A stretch of DNA of 64,000 bases, from assembly GCF_005280655.1 (NCBI RefSeq), contig NZ_CP040058.1:3403001-3467000 (forward strand). The letters are read 5' to 3'. Made by a program: the position numbers and the translations under genes. The DNA comes from Anaerostipes rhamnosivorans (GTDB lineage Bacteria > Bacillota > Clostridia > Lachnospirales > Lachnospiraceae). Numbering within the stretch: position 1 is the stretch's first letter; each line of letters starts with the position of its first letter. Positions 16,836 to 24,761 of this stretch are shown here, piece after piece. The notes under the pieces were generated by a model, which was not told the DNA's origin, searched no databases, and worked only from the letters and a program-made list of their open reading frames with translations.

Positions 16836-17873
16836 ATGGAACGAGCAAAAGTAAACCAAGGTATTGACCTGAGTGCATATGAGGATGTCTGGGTCCTTGG
16901 AGAACAAAGGGAAGGTAAGATCCAGCCCGTTACCATCGAACTGATGGGAGAAGGCCGGAAACTTGCAGATCAGCTTAAGAAAAAACTTGCAGTTGTCATT
17001 CCCGGATATCAGATTGAACAGGAAGCCGAGAAGCTTCTTCACTATGGCGCAGATGTCGTTTACTATATGTCGCATCCGCTGCTTAAAAGCTTCTCCACTG
17101 ATGGCTATACATCCGCTTTTGTACAGCTGATCCAGGAGAAAAAACCTGAGATTGTTCTGGTAGGTGCAACATCTATAGGCCGTGATATCGGACCGAGGAT
17201 CGCCGCCCGGCTTGGAACAGGGCTTACGGCGGACTGCACAAAGCTAGAGATTGATAAGGAGGACGGAAAGATTCTTCAGACACGGCCTGCTTTCGGAGGG
17301 AACCTTATGGCCACGATCGTTTGTCCAAAGAACCGTCCACAGATGTCTACTGTAAGGCCTGGTGTCATGGAGAAAGCAATTCATCAGGAAACAGTCTGCG
17401 GTACATTAAAGACCTTTATTCCTGACCTCTCAGAAAATGATATCAGGGCAAAACTGATTGAAATCATTAAAAAAGAAAAGAAACAAGTCAATCTGACCGA
17501 TGCACGTATTATCGTATCTGGCGGAAGAGGGCTTAAATCCGCAGAAGGTTTCGAGCTTATCCGCCAGCTGGCAGATGTTCTCGGAGCGGAAGTAGGTTCC
17601 TCCAGGGCGTGCGTGGAAGCGGGATGGATCGATGCCTCCCACCAGGTCGGACAGACCGGAACCACAGTACGGCCGGACATATATATTGCCTGCGGTATCT
17701 CAGGTGCAATCCAGCATTTAGCGGGCATGAACGAATCAAAATATATTATTGCTATCAATAAAGATCCAGAGGCACCGATCTTCGGAATCTGTGACTATGG
17801 AATCGTGGGAGATTTAAACGATGTGATCCCGGCGATGATCGCTAAGCTCACACAAAAGGAGGTTTCAATATGA
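16836..17873 (+). CDS. etfA: Electron transfer flavoprotein alpha subunit
   Basis: This is a 345-residue protein with the N-terminal EtfA domain and the C-terminal FAD-binding domain. The latter is plain from VSGGRGLKSAEGFELIRQLA, VGSSRACVEAGW, QVGQTGTTVRPDIYIACGIS and NKDPEAPIFGICDYGIVGD. The start has AAGGAGG. The last four bases overlap the start of the second acyl-CoA dehydrogenase (ATGA), a sign of translational coupling. The Etf probably supplies electrons to both flanking dehydrogenases. Confidence 0.93.
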   Translation: MERAKVNQGIDLSAYEDVWVLGEQREGKIQPVTIELMGEGRKLADQLKKKLAVVIPGYQIEQEAEKLLHYGADVVYYMSHPLLKSFSTDGYTSAFVQLIQEKKPEIVLVGATSIGRDIGPRIAARLGTGLTADCTKLEIDKEDGKILQTRPAFGGNLMATIVCPKNRPQMSTVRPGVMEKAIHQETVCGTLKTFIPDLSENDIRAKLIEIIKKEKKQVNLTDARIIVSGGRGLKSAEGFELIRQLADVLGAEVGSSRACVEAGWIDASHQVGQTGTTVRPDIYIACGISGAIQHLAGMNESKYIIAINKDPEAPIFGICDYGIVGDLNDVIPAMIAKLTQKEVSI

Positions 17874-19009
17874 ATTTTCAATTAACCGACCAGCAATTAT
17901 CTATCCAGAGTATTACAAGGCAGCTGGCTCAGACAGAACTGCTGCCGAACGTATTAAAAGATGACGAAGAGGGAAGATTTCCTGAGAAAGCTTATGCAAA
18001 GATGGGACAGATGGGGCTGATCGGCCTTCCGTTCCCAAAAGAATACGGCGGCCAGGGTGCTGATTATCTGTCCTATGTACTGGCTGTAGAAGAGATCTCC
18101 AAGGTGAACTCCTCTGTGGGAATTGCTTATTCCGTATGTACTTCCCTGTTCTCCGGCGGCCTGATCAACTCTGCCAGTGAGGAGATCAAAAAGAAATACC
18201 TTCCTGATGTCTTGTCAGGGAAAAAGATGGGTGCTTTCTGTCTTACAGAACCGGAAGCAGGTTCCGACGCCGCAGGTTGTAAAACAACTGCCCTTTGGGA
18301 CGGAGAGGCTTATGTCTTAAATGGCCTAAAATGCTTTATCACTAACGGACCTCTGGCCGATTATTTTCTTGTTTTCGCACTGACAGATCCGGAAAAGAAA
18401 ACAAAGGGCCTGTCTGCATTCGTTGTTGAGAAAGCAATGCCTGGAGTTTCTGTAGGAACCATCGAAAACAAATGTGGTATTAGAAGTGCGCAGGTTTCAG
18501 AGATCATCTTTGAAAATGTGAGAGTTCCGAAAGAAAATATGGTTGGCGAAGAAGGCAAAGGCTTTGCTGTAGCTATGAAGGATCTGGACGGCGGAAGGAT
18601 CGGTGTGGCTGCCCAGGGACTGGGTATCGCAAAAGGTGCTTATGAGATCGCAGTACAGTATCTGAAAGACCGCCAGCAGTTTGGGAAACCTCTGTTTAAG
18701 AATCAATATCTGGCATTCAAGATGGCAGAGTTGTCCGTACAGATCGAGCAGGCACAGTACATGCTCTATAAAGCTGCCATGGACAAACAGGAAGGACGTA
18801 ATTACTCCATCTCTGCCGCTAAAGCAAAAATGGTATGCACTGATGCAGCTATGCAGGTTTCCCAGGAAGCTGTACAGATGCTCGGAGGCAATGGTTATAT
18901 GAAAGAATACCATGTAGAGAGAATGATGAGAGATGCCAAGATCACACAGATCTATGAAGGAACTAATGAGATCCAGAAACTTGTGATCAGCGGAAGCTTA
19001 TTCAGGTAA
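17870..19009 (+). CDS. Acyl-CoA dehydrogenase 2
   Basis: The 379-residue protein has the standard acyl-CoA dehydrogenase layout, with AFCLTEPEAGSDAAGCKT, the middle beta domain, and the C-terminal QMLGGNGYMKEYHVERMMRDAKITQIYEGTNEIQ. The catalytic base is most likely Glu363 in YEGT. It overlaps etfA by four bases. It differs throughout from dehydrogenase 1, so it may use a different enoyl-CoA, such as methacrylyl-CoA from thymine, or form a hetero-complex. It is the last gene of the operon and is followed by a strong terminator. Confidence 0.88.
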   Translation: MNFQLTDQQLSIQSITRQLAQTELLPNVLKDDEEGRFPEKAYAKMGQMGLIGLPFPKEYGGQGADYLSYVLAVEEISKVNSSVGIAYSVCTSLFSGGLINSASEEIKKKYLPDVLSGKKMGAFCLTEPEAGSDAAGCKTTALWDGEAYVLNGLKCFITNGPLADYFLVFALTDPEKKTKGLSAFVVEKAMPGVSVGTIENKCGIRSAQVSEIIFENVRVPKENMVGEEGKGFAVAMKDLDGGRIGVAAQGLGIAKGAYEIAVQYLKDRQQFGKPLFKNQYLAFKMAELSVQIEQAQYMLYKAAMDKQEGRNYSISAAKAKMVCTDAAMQVSQEAVQMLGGNGYMKEYHVERMMRDAKITQIYEGTNEIQKLVISGSLFR

Positions 19010-19029
19010 CATATAGGTACGGTAACAAC

Positions 19030-19070
19030 AAAGAGGTACGGCAGCCCCCTGCCGCACCTCTTTATTTTGT
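19030..19070 (+). terminator. Rho-independent terminator of the beta-alanyl-CoA operon
   Basis: AAAGAGGTACGGCAG pairs with CTGCCGCACCTCTTT across a CCCC loop with one mismatch, followed by TTTATTTT. It lies 20 bases after the stop codon of acyl-CoA dehydrogenase 2. Confidence 0.9.
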
Positions 19071-19099
19071 ATAATAATATTAATTACAGCATTGTATGA

Positions 19100-19222
19100 T
19101 CAACAGTATACATTATAATCCTTATAAATTTCAGAAAACACCTGCTCTGCAGGTTTTGAACGCCCTTCCAGCATATCCGTATATCCCTTTTCTAACTCTT
19201 CATTTATCTGTTTTTCTGTCAT
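19100..19222 (-). CDS. Short orphan antitoxin-like protein (40 aa)
   Basis: The ATG at 19222 follows GAAAGGAGAGAGA and gives a 40-residue acidic peptide, MTEKQINEELEKGYTDMLEG, ending KPAEQVFSEIYKDYNVYC. The pattern 'ELEKGY.D...GR..PA..VF..I...Y' resembles the C-terminal toxin-wrapping segment of RelB/DinJ-type antitoxins. The N-terminal DNA-binding part and a toxin gene are both missing. It may be a remnant or a stand-alone small protein. The real start excludes an upstream in-frame extension. Confidence 0.55.
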   Translation of the reverse strand: MTEKQINEELEKGYTDMLEGRSKPAEQVFSEIYKDYNVYC

Positions 19223-19481
19223 ACTTGTCTCTCTCCTTTCAATCACATAATACTGAATAATCCTTCTTTTAATAAAATAATAACATACGAAATAAAGAAT
19301 TCTACTGAATTCCAAATTATTTTTAAAATCTCATCACATTCTTTTCTCTTATCGTATGAGAGTCATTCAATCGTTAGCTGGAGATAATTGAAAAAATCAC
19401 AACAGATACAAAGCTTTCAAACTGGCGAAAATGGATAAAAACTATCGCAGGATGGCATCCCGTATTTTATATCCTTCGGAT

Positions 19482-19603
19482 GGACGTAATGTCTGCTTGA
19501 GAAGGTCTTCTGTCAAAAGAAGGGTGACACTTTTCAAAAGTTATTTACCACTATTGGAGGAGCGCATTTCAAAAGCGCGACGGAAATAGTGGTAAATAAC
19601 TCA
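19482..19603. repeat. Modular palindromic repeat, linker plus module A
   Basis: GTTATTTACCACTATT (19540-19555) and AATAGTGGTAAATAAC (19585-19600) form a perfect 16-bp inverted repeat. The 58 bases before it (from GGACGTAATGTCTGC) are the linker shared with 20916-20973. The whole 120 bp is an inverted copy of 20852-20973. Confidence 0.88.
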
Positions 19604-19690
19604 TGACATCAAAACGCTCCGCGAGGATGTACACAAAATATGTAGGGAAATGATTTGACCTTATCAAATCGCATTAGACGCTCAACGTTG

Positions 19691-20563
19691 TCAAGCTCTT
19701 GTGACAGGAATGATAATCTTGGTAACATGTTCATTTTCATTGCGCAGGTCTACAGGAGAGATGATAAATTCCTCTGATACCGGGCCTGCTATTTTATAGT
19801 GGTTTTGGTTGATCCACTGAATGATCTTGATATGGGTTTTGATAACATCACTGTATGGACCCACATGGAACGCAGTTGCTGCCCGGAAACCGCCGAACTT
19901 TCTGACGTGCGGGGAAGAGCTTTCCTCCACCTGGATGCCGAATTCTATGTCACAGTCTTTGGATAGAAACTGGTCCAGCAGCTCTGTGTAATAGGTGACA
20001 GTGATCGGTCCGCAGACTTTTAGGCCATGTCTTGAGACTTCATCATTAATCTCTACCCAGCGCTCCAGGGAGACTTCATCGTTGTGGTAGGACTGCATGA
20101 TCTTACGGGAGTGGTACAGATTCACTTCAGGCACCTCTTTGACGGAGATCGCCTCCAGCTCACCGGCCTGGATCTTTTTTAATTCATCGTCATAGAGGTG
20201 AAGGATCTGGGCGCCTTCTTTTAATCTCTGAAGAAACTGCTCTCCTTCAAAATATTTCTGATTCAGGTTTTCTATTTCTTTTTTAATACACACCAGCTTA
20301 TCTTCAATCTTCTGCTCCAGATTTTTAACCTGGTCCGCAGAAACGATCTCTTTGATCTCCTTAATAGAAAAACCCAGCATACGCAGCTTCCGGATAATAG
20401 AGATCGTCACCATCTGATCCTTGCTGTAGTAGCGGTATTTGCTCTCCGCCTTACGGATCTCCGGTACCACGAGCTTGATCTCATCATAATAACGAAGTGT
20501 TTTAATCGACGTATTACAAGTGGCTGCCACTTCGCCGATAGAGTAATATTGATTTCTGTCCAA
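19691..20563 (-). CDS. MerR-family regulator with GyrI-like effector-binding domain (distal copy)
   Basis: The start is TTG at 20563, eight bases after GGAGGG; the frame extends upstream into repeat DNA without a ribosome binding site. The 290-residue product has a MerR DNA-binding domain (YYSIGEVAATCNTSIKTLRYYDE, residues about 6-75), a coiled-coil linker (about 80-125), and a GyrI-like/AraC-effector domain (about 140-288; FGGFRAATAFHVGPYSDV and EEFIISPVDLRN). Such proteins bind a small cationic or hydrophobic ligand and activate promoters with over-long spacers. It closely resembles the MerR gene at 21198. Its position between the two pathway operons suggests it controls one of them. Confidence 0.85.
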   Translation of the reverse strand: MDRNQYYSIGEVAATCNTSIKTLRYYDEIKLVVPEIRKAESKYRYYSKDQMVTISIIRKLRMLGFSIKEIKEIVSADQVKNLEQKIEDKLVCIKKEIENLNQKYFEGEQFLQRLKEGAQILHLYDDELKKIQAGELEAISVKEVPEVNLYHSRKIMQSYHNDEVSLERWVEINDEVSRHGLKVCGPITVTYYTELLDQFLSKDCDIEFGIQVEESSSPHVRKFGGFRAATAFHVGPYSDVIKTHIKIIQWINQNHYKIAGPVSEEFIISPVDLRNENEHVTKIIIPVTRA

Positions 20564-20589
20564 AATAAAGTCCCTCCACTCAAATTTCA

Positions 20590-20849
20590 TATACCTTATC
20601 GTGCGCAGCACGCCCACCCGAAGGGTATAAGACACGGGATGCCCTATTGGGTATACCTTATCGTGCGAAGCACGTCCACCCGCAGGGTATGGAATACGGG
20701 ATGCCCTTTTGGGTATAACCTTATCGTGCGTAGTGCGCCAAGCCCGAAGGGCATAAAATACGAGCTGCCCTATTGGGTATAAGAATATTATACCTTATCG
20801 CGTGAAGCGCGTCCATCCGAAGGATATAAAACACGGTGTGCCCTGTGGG
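20590..20849 (+). repeat. Tandem array of a 62-bp REP-like repeat (four units)
   Basis: Units begin at 20590, 20652, 20714 and 20778. The consensus core is TATACCTTATCGTGCG, then AGCACG, then CCACCCGAAGGGTAT and GGGATGCCCTATTGGG. Each unit holds two small hairpins (CGTGC/GCACG and CCC/GGG). A fifth, inverted unit is at 21036-21099. The array occupies the region just upstream of the distal MerR gene, where its promoter should be. There are no spacers, so it is not CRISPR. Confidence 0.88.
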
Positions 20850-20851
20850 AA

Positions 20852-21035
20852 TGAGTTATTTACCACTATTTCCGTCGCGCTTTTGAAATACGCTCCTCCA
20901 ATAGTGGTAAATAACTTTTGAAAAGTGTCACCCTTCTTTTGACAGAAGCCCTTCTCCAGCAGACATTACGTCCATTTTCTACATGATTGGAGTGAGGCAT
21001 TCTAAGAGCCGAACGGAAATCATGTGGAAAATGTC
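20852..21035. repeat. Modular palindromic repeat, complete module A, linker and module B
   Basis: Module A is at 20855-20915 with perfect 16-bp arms. The linker at 20916-20973 has CACCCTTCTTTTGACAGAAG. Module B is at 20973-21032, with TTCTACATGATT pairing with AATCATGTGGAA. It is the longest copy in the window. Its A-plus-linker part is the inverted counterpart of 19482-19603, so the distal MerR gene lies between inverted copies. Confidence 0.88.
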
Positions 21036-21099
21036 ATACCCACAGGGCACACCGTATTATATACCCTTCGGGTGGACGTGCTGCGCACGATAAGGTATA
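21036..21099 (-). repeat. Inverted single unit of the 62-bp REP-like repeat
   Basis: On the minus strand this reads TATACCTTATCGTGCGCAGC followed by ACGTCCACCCGAAGGGTATA, the same core as the array at 20590-20849. It matches best to the last unit of the array, which ends with the same ACGGTGTGCCCTGTGGG. The unit pair with the module A/B element between them forms one large palindrome. Confidence 0.85.
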
Positions 21100-21119
21100 G
21101 AAATTTCCTCTGACATCAA

Positions 21120-21166
21120 GAGAGCCATCCTGCAGAAACTATCAAAGTATCTGCAGGATGGCTCTC
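21120..21166. terminator. Terminator hairpin after the proximal MerR gene
   Basis: GAGAGCCATCCTGCAG (21120-21135) pairs perfectly with CTGCAGGATGGCTCTC (21151-21166) around a 15-base loop. It sits 32 bases past the MerR stop codon. The T-rich side is on the plus strand (TTTCTTT), so it may act in both directions. Confidence 0.75.
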
Positions 21167-21197
21167 TTTCTTTACTGGATTAAAAAATAAAAACTTC

Positions 21198-22073
21198 TTA
21201 CTCCTTCTCCACCGGTACGATGATCTTCGTGACCCTCCGGGTCTCATCATTTACATCCAGGGGCGAAAGGATAAATTCTTCCGTGGCCGGTCCGACGGTC
21301 TTATAATCGTGCTTTTTGATCCACTTGATCAACTGGATATATGTACTTGAAATATCCTCATAATTCCCTATATGAATCACCGTGGCCGCAAGCATTCCGC
21401 CGAAAGGACGGATATGATCAGCAGGCCTTGACTCCTCCACCTGGACAGCGAATTCAATCTCAGAATCCTGGGACAGGAATTTATTGAGTATATTGCTGTC
21501 ATAAAAAGTGACATATACCGGACCTACTATCTTACAATTCATGGTCTTGGCCTTATCCATGATCCCCAGCCACCGTTCAAGAGAGATCTCTGAATAATCA
21601 TAATCCTTCATGACCCGGCGGTCATATAAAAGATGAACCTCCGGAATAAATTCTACAGAGACCTTCATCTCATCGGAACGGCTGTCCGACAGCTCTTCAA
21701 GGATATCAATACCACTCTGAATTCTCTTCAGAAAATAGCAATATTCCGTGTATCGGTTGATGCTCTCCTCAATCTCTTGTTTCATAGATTGAAGTTTAAT
21801 CAGCATGTTTTTTTCAAGTGCTTTGGCTTCATTTTCAGAAACGATCTCCTTGATTTCTTTTAAGGAAAACCCCATTTGTTTCAAATTCTTAATAATGACT
21901 ACCGTGATGATCTGCCCCTTAGAATAAAGGCGGTAATGAGTCTCCTGATTTCTCTGGTCCGGAGTAAACAGACCGATCTCATCATAATACCTCAGTGTTT
22001 TCTGCGGAATATCGCAGATTGCCGAGAGTTCCCCTATGCTATAATAAGGCTTGTCTATAAAAATAAGAAACAC
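21198..22073 (-). CDS. MerR-family regulator with GyrI-like effector-binding domain (proximal copy)
   Basis: This protein of about 290 residues has a MerR HTH (YYSIGELSAICDIPQKTLRYYDEIGLF), a helical linker (LIKLQSMKQEIEESINRY), and a GyrI-like ligand domain (FGGMLAATVIHIGNYEDI and EEFILSPLDVND). The start is uncertain. The only canonical start, GTG at 22073, overlaps the ribosome binding site GAGGGAGG. Eight bases after that site the in-frame codon is ATT (22064), which would match the start position of the paralog. The gene lies downstream of the pyrimidine operon, with its own extended -10 promoter (TGGTATAAT) at about 22104-22112. A role in sensing a pathway intermediate is inferred. Confidence 0.83.
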   Translation of the reverse strand: MFLIFIDKPYYSIGELSAICDIPQKTLRYYDEIGLFTPDQRNQETHYRLYSKGQIITVVIIKNLKQMGFSLKEIKEIVSENEAKALEKNMLIKLQSMKQEIEESINRYTEYCYFLKRIQSGIDILEELSDSRSDEMKVSVEFIPEVHLLYDRRVMKDYDYSEISLERWLGIMDKAKTMNCKIVGPVYVTFYDSNILNKFLSQDSEIEFAVQVEESRPADHIRPFGGMLAATVIHIGNYEDISSTYIQLIKWIKKHDYKTVGPATEEFILSPLDVNDETRRVTKIIVPVEKE

Positions 22074-22103
22074 CTCCCTCAGTACATTTTTTACGCCATT
22101 GCT

Positions 22104-22112
22104 ATTATACCA
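22104..22112 (-). promoter_or_regulatory. Extended -10 promoter of the proximal MerR gene
   Basis: The minus strand reads TGGTATAAT, an extended -10 with TATAAT at 22104-22109. No good -35 is present. ACCGATGG just upstream resembles ACCGGATGG in the spacer of the CoA-operon promoter, so it could be a shared regulator site. Confidence 0.45.
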
Positions 22113-22164
22113 AAAACCATCGGTTTAATATAGGGTGACATAGATCTTTTGTATATTTGGCAAC

Positions 22165-22201
22165 GCAGAAAGAACGCTGAAATCCACAGCGTTCTTTCTG
22201 C
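22165..22201. terminator. Terminator hairpin of the pyrimidine operon
   Basis: GCAGAAAGAACGCTG (22165-22179) pairs perfectly with CAGCGTTCTTTCTGC (22187-22201) around seven bases, 30 bases past the stop codon of the amidohydrolase. No long T-run follows on the minus strand. Confidence 0.7.
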
Positions 22202-22231
22202 TTATATTAACGTAAAGGAAAACGATGTTAC

Positions 22232-23491
22232 CTACTTGTCGGCATCACATTTTAAAACTGCGTTCAGAAGTACAGATGCCCCCTGAGTACACTGTTCCGG
22301 TGATGTATATTCTGGTTCACAGTGAGAATGTCCGTCCTTAGAAGGAACAAATACCATTGTTGTCGGCATCATGTATGCTGCAAACTGAGCATCATGTCCT
22401 GCACCGGAATTGATCTTCTGGTTGGAATAACCGAGTTCATCCACTGCTTCCTGTACATAATTAACCAGTTCTTTGTCATAGTAAACAGTATCTCTGGTCC
22501 ATGCCACTTCATAATCGACTTTGCATTTTACTACTTCTTTTGGCATTGACTTGATAACATTGACAACCTGTTCGATCACTTCTGGTTTTTCATGTCTTGC
22601 ATCAATAGAGAATTCTACATAGTCTGGAATAACTGTGTGTACATTTGGATGACAGTAGATCTCTCCAGTTGTATAAACCAATTCTGGATCCAGTTTATCC
22701 AACTCATCGTGGAGATACTGAAGAACCTTTGAAGCTCCGTATAAAGCATCCTGGCGGTATTTCATCGGAGTGGTTCCCGCATGGTCTGACTGTCCGTAAA
22801 CCTTAATCTTGTAATTGATCATTCCAAGAACACAGGTTACGACACCAATATCTTTCTTTGCAGCTTCCAGGATCGGTCCCTGTTCGATATGAAGCTCAAA
22901 CATAGCCATATAGTCTTTGTTATTTAAACGGTTTTCTCTGGCCCCTTTATATCCGGAAGCTTCCAATGCCTCCCCGAATGTTTTTTCAGGATCCAGAACA
23001 GATTTGGACGCAAGCATATTTTCATGGATAAAGTTTTTCTTGATATCGTCCGGAAGATAGTCGTTACAGATTACCCCTGAGGACATCATAGCCGGCGGAT
23101 ATAAAGAACCTTCTTCGTTGGTCCAGATCATAGCGGTTACATTGTGTTTGTGAGGAATCTTCTGGTCTGCAATGGACTCCAGAACTTCCATAGCTCCCAT
23201 AACCCCAAGGATTCCGTCATAATTTCCGCCGTTCTTTACAGAGTCACAGTGGGAAGCCATAACAATGTTCGGAAGATCCGGCTCAGATCCTTTGAGTGTC
23301 GCATAGACATTTGCCATATCATCTGTTTTGATCTCTGCCCCGATGGCTTCCATTCTCTTTACGAATTCTCCCCGTGCCTGTAAGGCTTCCGGTGAAAGTG
23401 AGTATCTTGTGATGCCCCCGTGTCCCGCATCCCCAAACTTGCTCATCGTTTTTATTTTGTCTGCCATCCGATCTAAATCACATGTATACAT
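22232..23491 (-). CDS. M20-family N-carbamoyl-beta-alanine amidohydrolase (beta-ureidopropionase-like)
   Basis: The 419-residue protein is of the HyuC/AmaB/allantoate amidohydrolase group. Metal-site motifs are VMASHCDSV (His81), GGNYDGILGVMGAMEVLE (Asp92), TNEEGS (Glu126-Glu127), LHIEQGPILE and, late, NSGAGHDAQFA. The lid domain carries YGQSDHAGTTPM. It cleaves the carbamoyl group to give an amino acid, CO2 and NH3. Its operon with PreTA and dihydropyrimidinase points to N-carbamoyl-beta-alanine (and N-carbamoyl-beta-aminoisobutyrate) as substrate. It is the last gene of the operon, with ribosome binding site AAGGAGG. Confidence 0.85.
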   Translation of the reverse strand: MYTCDLDRMADKIKTMSKFGDAGHGGITRYSLSPEALQARGEFVKRMEAIGAEIKTDDMANVYATLKGSEPDLPNIVMASHCDSVKNGGNYDGILGVMGAMEVLESIADQKIPHKHNVTAMIWTNEEGSLYPPAMMSSGVICNDYLPDDIKKNFIHENMLASKSVLDPEKTFGEALEASGYKGARENRLNNKDYMAMFELHIEQGPILEAAKKDIGVVTCVLGMINYKIKVYGQSDHAGTTPMKYRQDALYGASKVLQYLHDELDKLDPELVYTTGEIYCHPNVHTVIPDYVEFSIDARHEKPEVIEQVVNVIKSMPKEVVKCKVDYEVAWTRDTVYYDKELVNYVQEAVDELGYSNQKINSGAGHDAQFAAYMMPTTMVFVPSKDGHSHCEPEYTSPEQCTQGASVLLNAVLKCDADK

Positions 23492-23503
23492 AATGAAACC
23501 TCC

Positions 23504-23944
23504 TTATTTTTTGTTTAACCGATAGTTTTTAAAAATATTCCAGCACACAGCTGCCACGATCGTTCCAAAAGCTATGGAAGCTCCTGTAATAAATGCTTCC
23601 AGCCGGTACTGTGCAAATTGTTCCCAGTCAGCTTTGAATGCGTTCTGCATCATCATAAATAATGCCGCCCCGGGGATCAGGGGGATCATGCCGACTGCAA
23701 GATATAATGTTGCGGGAACCTTTGTCCTGACTGCCAAAAATTCCGCGTAGATTCCTAAAAATAATGCCGCCGCAAAATACTGTTTCCCATACTGGGGAAA
23801 AATCAGCCCTGCCGAAAGATACACGCACCATGCAAGACACCCTCCCAGTGAGGTATAGAAAATTTCTTTCCCGTGCAGATTGAATAAAAAAGCAAAGCCC
23901 AGGGCGCCGAAAAATGCTGCTATGATTTGATTTAATCCGCTCAT
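23504..23944 (-). CDS. ThrE/YjjB-type membrane subunit (DUF3815-like)
   Basis: The 146-residue protein has four or five membrane helices and the motif PGAALFMMMQNAF typical of the short ThrE_2 half. ThrE-superfamily exporters handle threonine/serine, and the split YjjPB pair of enterobacteria exports succinate. It is the partner of the preceding 254-residue gene. In this operon, export of an amino acid or short carboxylate from the pathway (beta-alanine or propionate) is a reasonable but unproven guess. The start has GAGAGGAG. Confidence 0.8.
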   Translation of the reverse strand: MSGLNQIIAAFFGALGFAFLFNLHGKEIFYTSLGGCLAWCVYLSAGLIFPQYGKQYFAAALFLGIYAEFLAVRTKVPATLYLAVGMIPLIPGAALFMMMQNAFKADWEQFAQYRLEAFITGASIAFGTIVAAVCWNIFKNYRLNKK

Positions 23945-23981
23945 TTTAAACTCCTCTCAATTCATAATGCAGACATTTTGA

Positions 23982-24746
23982 TTACAGCCAGCTGGCCACT
24001 GCAAAGCCCAAAGCAATAGAAAGGCTTAAAAGGACTGCCTCCCCGAAACGGGTCAGGCCTGATAAAAAATTATCTGATATCATTTCCCGGATACAGTTTG
24101 TAAACATAAGTCCGGGGATCAGGATCATCACATTACCGATACTGATCTTATCAGAGGAACATCCAATTCCTGTACGTGCCGCCATGACCGCCAGGACCCC
24201 TGCTGCCAAGGAACAAAGGCAGGAGACCAGGAAACGGTTCATGTTCATGTTTTTCAGAGGGATCTCCACGATCTTGATCAAAACTCCTATGACCGCGGAG
24301 ATTGCCGCATCCAGCACAGAGCCTCCAAAAAACAGGGTAAAGGCAGATGATATTAATGCATAGATCAGCATGCCCTGCCGGTTCGTATATTGGGGCAATT
24401 CGTGAATCCTTTTCAGATCACTTCTGACTTCATCCATATCCGGAAGGCTCACACACACGTTCCGGGACAAATTGTTCAGATATTTAAGCTCCTGAAGATT
24501 AAAAGCTAAGCCATGGATTCTTCTGGACTGGGTTATGATACCGAAATTCTTGGAGGAAATAGTGGCAACAATTGTATATGTAATAGAAAAAACCTCAGTC
24601 CGTTCAGATCCATAAGCTGTGCAGATCCGAAGGATCGAATCTTCCACGCGGCTGATCTCTGCACCGGAGATCAGCATACGCGCCCCGATCTCCAATGCAT
24701 TTTCAAGCATTTGTTCCGCTTCTTTTCTAGTAACCGCCTTACCCAT
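23982..24746 (-). CDS. ThrE/YjjP-type membrane subunit (DUF1212)
   Basis: The 254-residue protein has the cytoplasmic N-terminal ThrE motif (EIGARMLISGAEISRVEDSI) followed by about five helices, including a late SDKISIGNVMILIPGLMFTN. DUF1212 proteins form a two-part exporter with short YjjB-like proteins, here encoded 37 bp downstream. Its presence inside a catabolic operon, 15 bp after dihydropyrimidinase, suggests export of a pathway product. A usual uracil permease is absent from the operon. Confidence 0.83.
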   Translation of the reverse strand: MGKAVTRKEAEQMLENALEIGARMLISGAEISRVEDSILRICTAYGSERTEVFSITYTIVATISSKNFGIITQSRRIHGLAFNLQELKYLNNLSRNVCVSLPDMDEVRSDLKRIHELPQYTNRQGMLIYALISSAFTLFFGGSVLDAAISAVIGVLIKIVEIPLKNMNMNRFLVSCLCSLAAGVLAVMAARTGIGCSSDKISIGNVMILIPGLMFTNCIREMISDNFLSGLTRFGEAVLLSLSIALGFAVASWL

Positions 24747-24761
24747 GGTACCCTCGCTTTT

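Noticed and set aside
20590..20849. CRISPR array
   Set aside because: The 62-bp units are contiguous with no unique spacers, and no cas genes are present.
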